The position numbers and the translations under genes are program-made. Below, piece after piece: positions 49,468-56,900 of a stretch of 61,368 nucleotides of DNA. The notes below the pieces were generated by a model, which saw only the letters and a program-made list of their open reading frames with translations, had not been told where the DNA came from and did not search any database. Origin of the DNA: RGIG7213 sp045124505 (GTDB lineage Bacteria; Bacillota; Clostridia; Oscillospirales; CAG-272); assembly GCA_045124505.1 (NCBI GenBank), contig JBGVLZ010000062.1, positions 1-61,368 of the forward strand, in the 5' to 3' direction. Position 1 is the stretch's first letter. Each line of letters begins with the position of its first letter.

Positions 49468-51662
49468 ATATTCTCACCCGATTTTTTGGTGAACATTGAT
49501 GAACCGCACTTCGGACATTTTTCCTTGGACGGTGCGTGCGATGTCGTAAAGTCGCATGTCGGTGCGTTTGCACACGCATAATACTCACGGCGTCCGTGCT
49601 TTTTCTTTACAACGCTGCCTCCGCACTTGGGGCAGGCAGCACCTGTCGGCTCAGTCTTCTGAAGCGTGTTTTTACACGTGGGGAAGTTTTCGCAAGCGTA
49701 AAACTCACCGTAAGGGCCGCTTCTTATGACCATCATACCGCCGCACTTTTCACACTTCATGTCGGTCTTGACAATGGGCGTTTTTTCTTTTTCGGGTATG
49801 ACGTTGCCGTTTTTATCTATCTTCTTTGTGTTTTTACATGACGGATAATTGGGACATGCGGCAAAATCGCCGTATCTGCCCGATTTTATAACCATCGTTG
49901 CACCGCATTTTTCGCAGATGATATCGGTTTCTTCATCTGCATACTTGTATTTTTTACCCTTGACGGTCTCTTCTGCCTTTTCAAGCGTTACGCTGAAGCC
50001 CTTCCAGAAATCGCCTAAAACATCCTGAAGCGTTTCTGTGCCGTGCGAAATGTTGTCAAGAGAGTTTTCCATATTTGCTGTGAATTTATAGTCAACGATA
50101 TCAGAGAAAAAGTCCGTCATAAGCTGTGTTGTCACTTCACCGAGCGATGTGGGCGCAAGAGATTTACCCGAGCGCTTGACGTAGTTTCTTGCAACGATCG
50201 TTGTGATGATGGGTGTGAACGTACTCGGACGTCCTATTCCCATTTCTTCAAGCTGTTTGATAAGCGAAGCTTCGGTAAATCTTGCCGGAGGCTCCGTAAA
50301 ATGCTGTTTTTTTGCAAGGTCAAGAAGCTTCATGCTGTCGCCCTCGTTTACCTCGGGGAGCTTTATGCCTCTTTCCTCGTCAACGCTGTCCTCTGTTTCC
50401 TCGTAAACAGCCATATAACCCTTGAATTTAACGGTGTAACCGCTTGCACGGTACGTATACATACCGGCGTTTATATCAAGGCTTACCGTGTCAAGCTCAG
50501 CAGGTGACATCTGGCTTGCAACAAATCTGTCCCATATGAGCTTGTAAAGACGGTACTGATCTGCTGAAAGCTTATCTTTTATGAGCTTCGGGGGAAATTC
50601 GAGCGACGACGGACGGATAGCTTCGTGTGCGTCCTGTGCGCCCGCCTTAGCCTTGAATATTCTTGCCTTTGAGGGCAGGTATTTTTTGCCGTATTCACGG
50701 TCTATATGCTCACGCAAGGCGGAAAGCGCCGTGTCTGAAATACGGAGCGAGTCCGTTCTCATATACGTGATGATACCCTGTGTACCGCCGAGATCCGCAC
50801 CGAGGTTGATACCCTCGTAAAGCTCCTGAGCGACCTTCATAGTCCTCTGTGAACGGAAATTGAGCTTCTTTGATGCTTCCTGCTGAAGCGTTGACGTTAT
50901 AAACGGAGGCTGGGGGTTCTTGTATTTGAGAGTCTTTTTGACTGACGATACGACAAAATCCTCTTTTTTGCTTCCTTCCTCAACGGAAAGTGCTTCTTCG
51001 GCACTTGTCACCTCTGTCTTTGCGCCGTTTATGCCGAAAAAGCGTGCCTTGAATACTTCGTTTTTAGCAGTTTCAAGCTCACTTTCAATAGTCCAGTATT
51101 CCTTGGGAACAAATGCCCTTATCTCGTTTTCTCTGTCAACGATTATTTTTGTGGCAACTGACTGAACACGGCCTGCGGAAAGACCGCTTTTGACAGTCTT
51201 CCACAAAAACGGACTGAGCTTGTAGCCCACGATCCTGTCAAGAATACGTCTTGCCTGCTGTGAATCGACAAGATCCATATTTATCTTGCCGGGATTTTCA
51301 ATGGCACGGCATACGGCTTCCTTTGTAAGCTCGTTATACGTCACACGGCTCGTTTTTGCCTCGTCACATTCAAGTGCTGTGGCAAGGTGCCATGCGATCG
51401 CCTCACCCTCACGGTCAGGGTCCGTTGCCAAGAATATTTCATCAGCCTGCTTTACTTCCTTTTTAAGGTTGTTTATAAGCTCGCTTTTATCTCTGATATT
51501 AACGTATTTCGCTTTGAAGCCGTTTTCTATGTCAACTCCCAGTGTGCTCTTGGGCAGGTCCTTTACGTGGCCTACCGATGCCACGACCTTATATCCCGAA
51601 CCGAGATAGCCTTTGATCGTTCCCGCTTTACCGGGTGACTCTATGATAACAAGTTTTGACAT
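49443..51662 (-). CDS. topA: DNA topoisomerase I
   Basis: Type IA topoisomerase relaxing negative supercoils. 739 residues. Toprim motifs VIIESPGKAGTIKGYLG and ATDPDREGEAIAWHLA, catalytic Tyr in GIITYMRTDSLRIS (about 318-331), and GIGRPSTFTPIITTI. The C-terminus has four zinc-ribbon-type Cys4 modules, starting CEKCGATMVIKSG, CEKCGGMMVIRSG, CPKCGGSVVKKKHG and CPKCGSSMFTKKSG; the last is short. AAAGGGACAG precedes the ATG. trmFO follows by overlap. Confidence 0.96.
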   Translation of the reverse strand: MSKLVIIESPGKAGTIKGYLGSGYKVVASVGHVKDLPKSTLGVDIENGFKAKYVNIRDKSELINNLKKEVKQADEIFLATDPDREGEAIAWHLATALECDEAKTSRVTYNELTKEAVCRAIENPGKINMDLVDSQQARRILDRIVGYKLSPFLWKTVKSGLSAGRVQSVATKIIVDRENEIRAFVPKEYWTIESELETAKNEVFKARFFGINGAKTEVTSAEEALSVEEGSKKEDFVVSSVKKTLKYKNPQPPFITSTLQQEASKKLNFRSQRTMKVAQELYEGINLGADLGGTQGIITYMRTDSLRISDTALSALREHIDREYGKKYLPSKARIFKAKAGAQDAHEAIRPSSLEFPPKLIKDKLSADQYRLYKLIWDRFVASQMSPAELDTVSLDINAGMYTYRASGYTVKFKGYMAVYEETEDSVDEERGIKLPEVNEGDSMKLLDLAKKQHFTEPPARFTEASLIKQLEEMGIGRPSTFTPIITTIVARNYVKRSGKSLAPTSLGEVTTQLMTDFFSDIVDYKFTANMENSLDNISHGTETLQDVLGDFWKGFSVTLEKAEETVKGKKYKYADEETDIICEKCGATMVIKSGRYGDFAACPNYPSCKNTKKIDKNGNVIPEKEKTPIVKTDMKCEKCGGMMVIRSGPYGEFYACENFPTCKNTLQKTEPTGAACPKCGGSVVKKKHGRREYYACANAPTCDFTTSHAPSKEKCPKCGSSMFTKKSGENICLNEKCR

Positions 51663-51707
51663 TTCTGTCCCTTTCTGTTTATTATTTTCGTTCGTTTCAT
51701 TCGGGGG

Positions 51708-51850
51708 AATAAATAATTGAAAATTAAAAATTGAAAATTAAAAATTAGAAATTGAAAATTGAAAATGGTGACGGTGCGCCCGCCTGCCCCCCTCGGCTCG
51801 GCACGAGCCGCCACAGGCGTAGGCGCACATATTTCCTGCGGAAATATTTT
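51708..51850. repeat. AT-rich TTGAAAATT run and nested hairpin element
   Basis: A run of TTGAAAATT/AAAAATT units (51716-51766), then GGTGACG, outer stem GTGCGCC (51774-51780) with GGCGCAC (51822-51828), middle CGCCTG (51781-51786) with CAGGCG (51814-51819), inner CGGCTCG/CGAGCCG (51794-51810), and ATATTTCC-TGC-GGAAATAT (51829-51847). It lies between topA and the preceding methyltransferase gene. No gene is seen in the 201-base gap. Confidence 0.9.
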
Positions 51851-51863
51851 TTATCCGTTATTA

Positions 51864-52679
51864 TTACTTTTTTGCCATTTCCCACATTATTATTGACGAT
51901 GCAACGGCGGCATTAAGCGACTCTGAATGCTCTTTTATGGGAATTATAACAGAGCCTGTGCAAAGGTTTATTATTTCTTCGGAAAGTCCGTTTCCCTCGT
52001 TTCCTATAACGAATGCCGTTTTTTTGCTCACTTTGACATTTCGTATATCGATGCTGTCATGATGAAGTGCCGCTGCATAAACGGAAAAGCCGTATTGTCT
52101 GAGCTGATTTATCGCATCAGCTGTTTTCATCGTAAGCACCGGCTGGGAAAATGCAGCACCCATAGCACCTCTTTGTACCTTAGGTGAGTAAATATCCGCA
52201 CAGTCGGGCGATGCGATTATGAGTCCCGTACCGAGGGCGTACGCCGTACGTATGATAGTTCCTATGTTTCCCGGATCGCGCACGCTGTCAAGAATGATGA
52301 CTCCGCCCACTATGCCGTCACATAATGTATTATTATATATTTTATCTATTTTTTCGGATTTGTCAATACACTTGAAAATGCACAGTATGCCGTCGGGTGA
52401 TTCTTCACCGCTTATTTTTTTCAAAATTTCATCTTCTGTCATAATAATTTCGGCAGATTGACCAATTTTTTCGAAAATATCATTACAAAATTCTTCATTT
52501 TTGTCCAAAAATTTTTTTGTGACAAAAATTCTTTTTGCTTCCATTTTACACAGTGCGGCTTCTTGTGTCAGTTTCTTTCCCGATACGGTGTATTCACCGT
52601 ATTCTTCCCTGTATTTTTTCTGTAAAAGCTTTGATGCCTGTACTGCTTTAGGGTTGCTTTTGCTTGTTATAAACTCCAA
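51864..52679 (-). CDS. SpoU/TrmH-family RNA 2'-O-methyltransferase
   Basis: 271 residues. N-terminal substrate-binding domain (MEFITSKSNPKAVQASKLLQKKYREEYGEYTVSGKKL) and C-terminal SPOUT knot domain with VIILDSVRDPGNIGTIIRTA, SPDCADIYSPKVQRGAMGAAFSQPVL, FVIGNEGNGLSEEI and IPIKEHSESLNAAVASSIIMWE. This pattern fits the TsnR/RlmB-like rRNA or tRNA ribose methyltransferases; the target position is unknown. AGGAGG lies 7-9 bases before the ATG. It has its own promoter at 52714-52742 and may be cotranscribed with topA across the repeat. Confidence 0.92.
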   Translation of the reverse strand: MEFITSKSNPKAVQASKLLQKKYREEYGEYTVSGKKLTQEAALCKMEAKRIFVTKKFLDKNEEFCNDIFEKIGQSAEIIMTEDEILKKISGEESPDGILCIFKCIDKSEKIDKIYNNTLCDGIVGGVIILDSVRDPGNIGTIIRTAYALGTGLIIASPDCADIYSPKVQRGAMGAAFSQPVLTMKTADAINQLRQYGFSVYAAALHHDSIDIRNVKVSKKTAFVIGNEGNGLSEEIINLCTGSVIIPIKEHSESLNAAVASSIIMWEMAKK

Positions 52680-52713
52680 AAAAACATCCTCCTGAAAAAA
52701 TATTGCAGTCTAT

Positions 52714-52742
52714 ACAATACCACAGAGAAAAATTTTTTTCAA
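52714..52742 (-). promoter_or_regulatory. Sigma-A promoter of the SpoU methyltransferase gene
   Basis: Minus strand TTGAAA (52742-52737), 17-base spacer, TATTGT (52719-52714). Predicted start near 52707, about 28 bases before the start codon. Fair match. Confidence 0.65.
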
Positions 52743-52801
52743 GGGCAAAAATAAATTTTAACATTTATTCATTATGTGTGTACAAACGCATCCCTGCGCC
52801 C

Positions 52802-52830
52802 TTGACATTTCATTTATTGTATGATAAAAT
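52802..52830 (+). promoter_or_regulatory. Sigma-A promoter of the ABC-F gene
   Basis: TTGACA (52802-52807), 17-base spacer, TAAAAT (52825-52830). Predicted start about 52837, 34 bases before the ATG at 52871. There is no room for a leader-peptide attenuator of the kind seen with some antibiotic-resistance ABC-F genes. Confidence 0.85.
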
Positions 52831-52870
52831 ATAATTGAGTAATAATGTAATAAAGGATTTGGAAATAAAA

Positions 52871-54454
52871 ATGATATCAACAAACGATGTTTCTTTACAG
52901 TATGGCGGCAGAGTGCTTTTTTCGGGTGCTGACCTTGTATTCACGAAAGGCAACTGCTATGGCATAATAGGCGCAAACGGTGCGGGAAAGTCTACATTTT
53001 TGAAGATCTTGTCAGGTGAGGTTGAGCCGTCAAGCGGTACAGTATCAGTCACTCCCGGCGAAAGAATTTCAATTCTGAAGCAGGACCACTTTGCATTTGA
53101 TGAATACACCGTTATAAAAACGGTCCTTAAAGGCAATCCCGAGCTTTGCGAAATAGAAGACGAAAAGGAAGCCCTTTACGCAAAGGAAGAAATGACGGAC
53201 GAAGACGGTATGCGCCTTTGTGAGCTTGAAACAAGATATGCGGAGCTTGACGGATATTCCGCTGAAAGCGATGCGGAAATACTGCTCAACGCCCTCGGTA
53301 TACCGAATGATCTTCACTACGCTTTGATGAAGGACTTAAACGGTGACCAGAAGGTTAAAATACTGCTTGCACAGGCACTTTTCGGTAATCCCGATATACT
53401 TCTGATGGATGAGCCTACAAACCACCTTGACCTTAAAACGATCGCATGGCTTGAAGAATTTCTGATCGATCTGCACAGCGTCGTTATCGTTGTATCGCAT
53501 GACCGTCACTTCCTCAATAACGTCTGCACACACACAGTCGACGTTGACTTCGGAAAGATAACGATGACAGTCGGCGGATATGACTTCTGGTATGAATATA
53601 CACAGATACGCCAAAGACAGATGCGTGAGCAGAACAAGAAGGCAGAGCTCAAAGCCGCAGAGCTTAAGGAATTTATTGCACGTTTCTCGGCAAACGCTTC
53701 AAAATCGAAGCAGGCGACGAGCAGAAAAAAACTGCTTGACTCCCTTGATTTTGCCGAAATGCCCGTTTCCTCCCGCCGTTTCCCGTACGTGGCGTTCAAG
53801 CCCGACAGAGAAGCGGGCAAGGATATGCTCACAGTTGACGGAATTTCTATGACGGTCGGTGACAAAAAGGTGCTTGATAACGTCAGCTTCACGCTCCGTC
53901 CGTGCGAAAAGGTCGCATTTGTCGGCGATCCCGTTTCAATAACGACACTTTTCAAGATAATCACAGGCGAGCTTGAGCCCGATTCCGGTACGTATAAATG
54001 GGGCGTTACGACAACACAGGCATATATGCCGTCGGACAACTCCGAATATTTTGACGGACACACTGAAAATCTTATCGATTGGATACGAAACTGCAGTAAC
54101 CTTATATATGAAGCGGACGTGCGCAGCTGGCTGGGCAGAATGCTTTTCTCGGGTGATGAGGCGCTCAAGAGCGTCGGTGTCCTCTCCGGTGGTGAGCGTG
54201 TGCGCTGTATGCTTTGTAAAATGATGCTGTCGGGTGCAAATGTGCTTATACTTGATGAGCCTACAAACCATCTCGACCTTGAATCAATTGCCGCACTCAA
54301 CGACGGACTTATAAAATACCCGCAGACGGTTCTGTTTACATCTCATGACCACCAGTTCGTGCAGACTATAGCAAACAGAATAATCGATCTTACGCCCGGA
54401 AGCTTCTACGACAAGGCGACGACGTATGACGAATATGCATCGGAACGTCTTTGA
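52871..54454 (+). CDS. ABC-F ATPase, YkpA/YbiT-like
   Basis: Ribosome-associated ABC-F protein with two nucleotide-binding domains and no membrane part, about 527 residues from the ATG at 52871 (the frame opens earlier, before the predicted transcription start). Domain 1: Walker A GIIGANGAGKSTFLKIL, degenerate signature LNGDQKVKI, Walker B ILLMDEPTNHLDL. Linker with basic P-site-tRNA-interaction-motif-like helices (about 240-290). Domain 2: LSGGERVRCML and VLILDEPTNHLDLESI are intact, but its Walker A reads VGDPVSITTLFKI, lacking the GKS/T lysine. GVTTTQAYMPSDNSEYF is typical of the YkpA branch. Regulates translation or protects the ribosome; exact role unknown. Confidence 0.92.
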   Translation: MISTNDVSLQYGGRVLFSGADLVFTKGNCYGIIGANGAGKSTFLKILSGEVEPSSGTVSVTPGERISILKQDHFAFDEYTVIKTVLKGNPELCEIEDEKEALYAKEEMTDEDGMRLCELETRYAELDGYSAESDAEILLNALGIPNDLHYALMKDLNGDQKVKILLAQALFGNPDILLMDEPTNHLDLKTIAWLEEFLIDLHSVVIVVSHDRHFLNNVCTHTVDVDFGKITMTVGGYDFWYEYTQIRQRQMREQNKKAELKAAELKEFIARFSANASKSKQATSRKKLLDSLDFAEMPVSSRRFPYVAFKPDREAGKDMLTVDGISMTVGDKKVLDNVSFTLRPCEKVAFVGDPVSITTLFKIITGELEPDSGTYKWGVTTTQAYMPSDNSEYFDGHTENLIDWIRNCSNLIYEADVRSWLGRMLFSGDEALKSVGVLSGGERVRCMLCKMMLSGANVLILDEPTNHLDLESIAALNDGLIKYPQTVLFTSHDHQFVQTIANRIIDLTPGSFYDKATTYDEYASERL

Positions 54455-54502
54455 TTTTGCGCATTTTTGTCTACAAACAATACTTTTTTTAAAAATAATC
54501 TA

Positions 54503-54530
54503 TTGACATTTTGACGAAAAAATATATAAT
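54503..54530 (+). promoter_or_regulatory. Sigma-A promoter of the 54572-56632 operon
   Basis: TTGACA (54503-54508), 16-base spacer, TATAAT (54525-54530). Predicted start about 54537, 35 bases before the ATG. Strong match. Confidence 0.85.
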
Positions 54531-54571
54531 TGATTATATTATGCTAATTAGGGTTTTGGAGTAAAAATAAA

Positions 54572-55387
54572 ATGAAAAACGCAAACACTTTCTTTGACGG
54601 TATCGTTTCGCTTGAAACGACCGTGAAATTGTGTGATGAATTTTTAGATGCACTTGACAATCTGCATCACAAGGTTCCGAAGGAGCTTGAACCGAGATTG
54701 TGTGATTTCACTCCGAGAAGACACAGATACCGTACGGAGAGCTATAAATATTCCCTGTACGGCGGTGTTATCGGTGTTGTTTGTGCGATTATTTTAATAT
54801 TTTTAGGGGAAAAATTTAAATTTGATGCGATGCTTCCCGCACTTATCATCGTGCTCCTCGGCGCATCGTCAGGGCTTGTCATTATGGGGCTCAGACGCTA
54901 CAAGGAAAATGCGATGGAAAAACGTGCTATGATAAAATACAAAAGCGCACTTGACGATTACTATGCAAAGCACCGTACGGAATCGTTTGTCGCTTCGATG
55001 AAGAGCGCAAACATCGTGACCTTTTGCTGTGAAAAAATAAGGGAAATAAAAGCACAAAGCGCAGATATACTCGGTAAAATGTACACCCTCGGCAATATTC
55101 CCGAGGAGGCACGAAATCTGCAGACAATGTGCGCAGCACTTGTGTGCGCTTCCGAAATGCCAAGGTCAAAAGACACAAAAAAGATACTTAATGCAATGAA
55201 CGAAAGCCATTTTGAGAAAAGTCAGTATGGATACGTATGCACGGAATCCGAAAAAATGGTTACAGAGATCTGTAAAGACATCAAAACGGACGAAGCATAT
55301 GATGATCTGAAAAAAAATATCACAAGAATTACAGACGGCTGTCATCAATCAAACGAAGAAATAAAAGCAAAGTTTTCAATAAATTAA
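54572..55387 (+). CDS. Two-TM membrane protein of unknown function
   Basis: I do not recognise a family. 271 residues: an N-terminal soluble stretch of about 58 residues with LDNLHHKVPKELEPRLC, two adjacent transmembrane helices (about 60-80, YSLYGGVIGVVCAIILIFLGE, and 87-108, LPALIIVLLGASSGLVIMGL) and a C-terminal helical domain of about 160 residues, rich in Cys, Lys and Met, with predicted coiled segments. The short hairpin between helices puts both soluble parts in the cytoplasm. GGAG lies about 13 bases upstream of the ATG. It is 21 bases upstream of the secreted lipase gene and behind one promoter, so probably cotranscribed. Confidence 0.75.
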   Translation: MKNANTFFDGIVSLETTVKLCDEFLDALDNLHHKVPKELEPRLCDFTPRRHRYRTESYKYSLYGGVIGVVCAIILIFLGEKFKFDAMLPALIIVLLGASSGLVIMGLRRYKENAMEKRAMIKYKSALDDYYAKHRTESFVASMKSANIVTFCCEKIREIKAQSADILGKMYTLGNIPEEARNLQTMCAALVCASEMPRSKDTKKILNAMNESHFEKSQYGYVCTESEKMVTEICKDIKTDEAYDDLKKNITRITDGCHQSNEEIKAKFSIN

Positions 55388-55408
55388 TTTCTGAAAGGAT
55401 TTCAAGTT

Positions 55409-56632
55409 ATGAAAAAAGCTCTCCGACTTGCATCAGCTATCCTCGCAGTACTCATGGTTGCCGCTATCCTTCCGTTTTCCGCGTTTGCGGCAGAAGACGA
55501 CTGTCCGATAATTTACCTTCCCGGTATCATGGGCAGCAGACTTTTTACATCCGATAAGATATTCAACGATTTCACACGTGTGTGGGACCCTTCCGTGTTC
55601 TTCATCTCGTCTTTTGCGAAAATAGTCAAAAACGGTGACCTTCACGTTATTCCGCCCGTAAACATGAATGCAAAGGGCGCAAAAAGGGAATACGGCACGT
55701 TTGATACGTCGAAAACGATCGTAGACACACTTTGCGATCAGTTCCCTGACAGGGAGGTTTATTTCTTCTCTTACGATTTCAGAAAAAGCACGGTCGATGC
55801 CGCTGAAAAGCTCAATGCTTTTATTGAAGAATCAGGCTTTGATAAAGTCGATTTCGTTGCTCACAGCATGGGCGGCCTTGTCGTTTCAAATTACGTCGGC
55901 AAGTACGGCTTTGACAAGGTAAATAAAATGATCTCATGCGGTACACCTTACATGGGCTCGGCAACTATGCTCAATGTTTCATTCGGTAAGGATCTTCTTA
56001 CAAGCGATGCCGTCGCTGACGGAATAGAAGATATGTTACTTAAAGTTGCGGATTATTTCGTTTCCGGCCCCTTGGGACTTGACAGAGAGCTTCGCACATC
56101 TCTCGTTTCCTGTGCTGAGCTTCTTCCGTTTGTACAGAGTGCCGAAAAGACACCCATGATGAAATACAAGGGCCTTTCAATGCTTATTAAGCCCTCGTTT
56201 ATGTATAAGCCCGCAAGCCTTGCAGAGTATAAGACGCTTTGTAAAGACCTTTACGGCGCAAAATACGATATGGCAGCGGCTGTACAAAGTAATCTTTATA
56301 ACAACGTATATCCTCAGATACTCGATTTTGAGAACGCATATTTCGTTATCGGTACGGCGCAGAAGACTATATCTTCCATCTATTACAGCGGTAAGGGTGC
56401 AAGACTCGGTGCCGATAAATTCAAAACAACGCTTGGCGACGGTACGGTAACGCTTGATTCGGAATCAATCCTCGGCGCTGTGTTTGAGCTTGACAGCTCA
56501 CGCTACTGCATCCAGAAAACAACGCACGGCGGTACAGCAGGCCAGGACGACAGCGAAGCATCGAGAAACTGCCTTGAATATGTTACAGATATACTCAAGG
56601 ACGGCGTATCAGACGTAAGATCCGCAGCGTAA
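55409..56632 (+). CDS. Secreted alpha/beta-hydrolase, LCAT/lipase-like
   Basis: 407 residues. Signal peptide at 1-28 (KKALRLASAILAVLMVAAILPFSAFAA, cleavage near AFA-AED). The lipase box is VAHSMGGLVVS with Ser at about 153; an Asp is likely in TLGDGTVTLDSESI (about 348-361) and a His in TTHGGTAGQ (about 376). The pattern PIIYLPGIMGSRLF and the YDFR(K) motif (SYDFRKS, about 121-127) resemble lecithin:cholesterol acyltransferase and PDAT-type hydrolases, which act on lipid esters. GAAAGGA precedes the ATG. No sorting signal is seen, so it is probably released. The natural lipid substrate is unknown. Confidence 0.85.
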   Translation: MKKALRLASAILAVLMVAAILPFSAFAAEDDCPIIYLPGIMGSRLFTSDKIFNDFTRVWDPSVFFISSFAKIVKNGDLHVIPPVNMNAKGAKREYGTFDTSKTIVDTLCDQFPDREVYFFSYDFRKSTVDAAEKLNAFIEESGFDKVDFVAHSMGGLVVSNYVGKYGFDKVNKMISCGTPYMGSATMLNVSFGKDLLTSDAVADGIEDMLLKVADYFVSGPLGLDRELRTSLVSCAELLPFVQSAEKTPMMKYKGLSMLIKPSFMYKPASLAEYKTLCKDLYGAKYDMAAAVQSNLYNNVYPQILDFENAYFVIGTAQKTISSIYYSGKGARLGADKFKTTLGDGTVTLDSESILGAVFELDSSRYCIQKTTHGGTAGQDDSEASRNCLEYVTDILKDGVSDVRSAA

Positions 56633-56714
56633 AATGTGAAAACAAAGGACCATCCTGAAAATGGGTGATGTTCTTAGCGGAGAATTTGAAATAGGGGTAT
56701 GGGCATAGCCCGAA

Positions 56715-56733
56715 GCATTTGTAAAACAAATGC
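56715..56733. repeat. Small perfect hairpin
   Basis: GCATTTGT-AAA-ACAAATGC, between the lipase gene and the terminator. It resembles the ATGTTTGT/ACAAACAT-type hairpins of the arrays elsewhere. No function assigned. Confidence 0.5.
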
Positions 56734-56754
56734 GAAACTGGCGATAAAAAAAGA

Positions 56755-56792
56755 AGAGAGTTAACGGTTTTTTGCCATTAACTCTCTTTTTC
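56755..56792. terminator. Bidirectional terminator between lipase and htpG
   Basis: Stem AGAGAGTTAACGG (56755-56767) with CCATTAACTCTCT (56775-56787), one mismatch. TTTTTC follows on the plus strand and AAAAAAA precedes it, giving a T-run on the minus strand too. It lies 120 bases after the lipase stop. Confidence 0.85.
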
Positions 56793-56799
56793 TGCTTTG

Positions 56800-56895
56800 T
56801 GAAGTTTTTGCTGACGCAAAAGTGAAGTTGTTCTATGCACAGTGAAGTTGTTCGCCACGGGCATAGGGCGCACCGCCACATGGGCGGTATGTTTG
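56800..56895. repeat. TGAAG array and hairpins
   Basis: TGAAGTT recurs at 56800, 56823 and 56843 (spacing 23 and 20), resembling the TGAAGC array at 48034. The first unit has a clean TTTTGC-TGAC-GCAAAA hairpin (56806-56821), the second and third are degenerate. CCGCC-ACAT-GGGCGG (56873-56886) follows. The gap ends at the htpG stop. Confidence 0.65.
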
Positions 56896-56900
56896 TTGAT

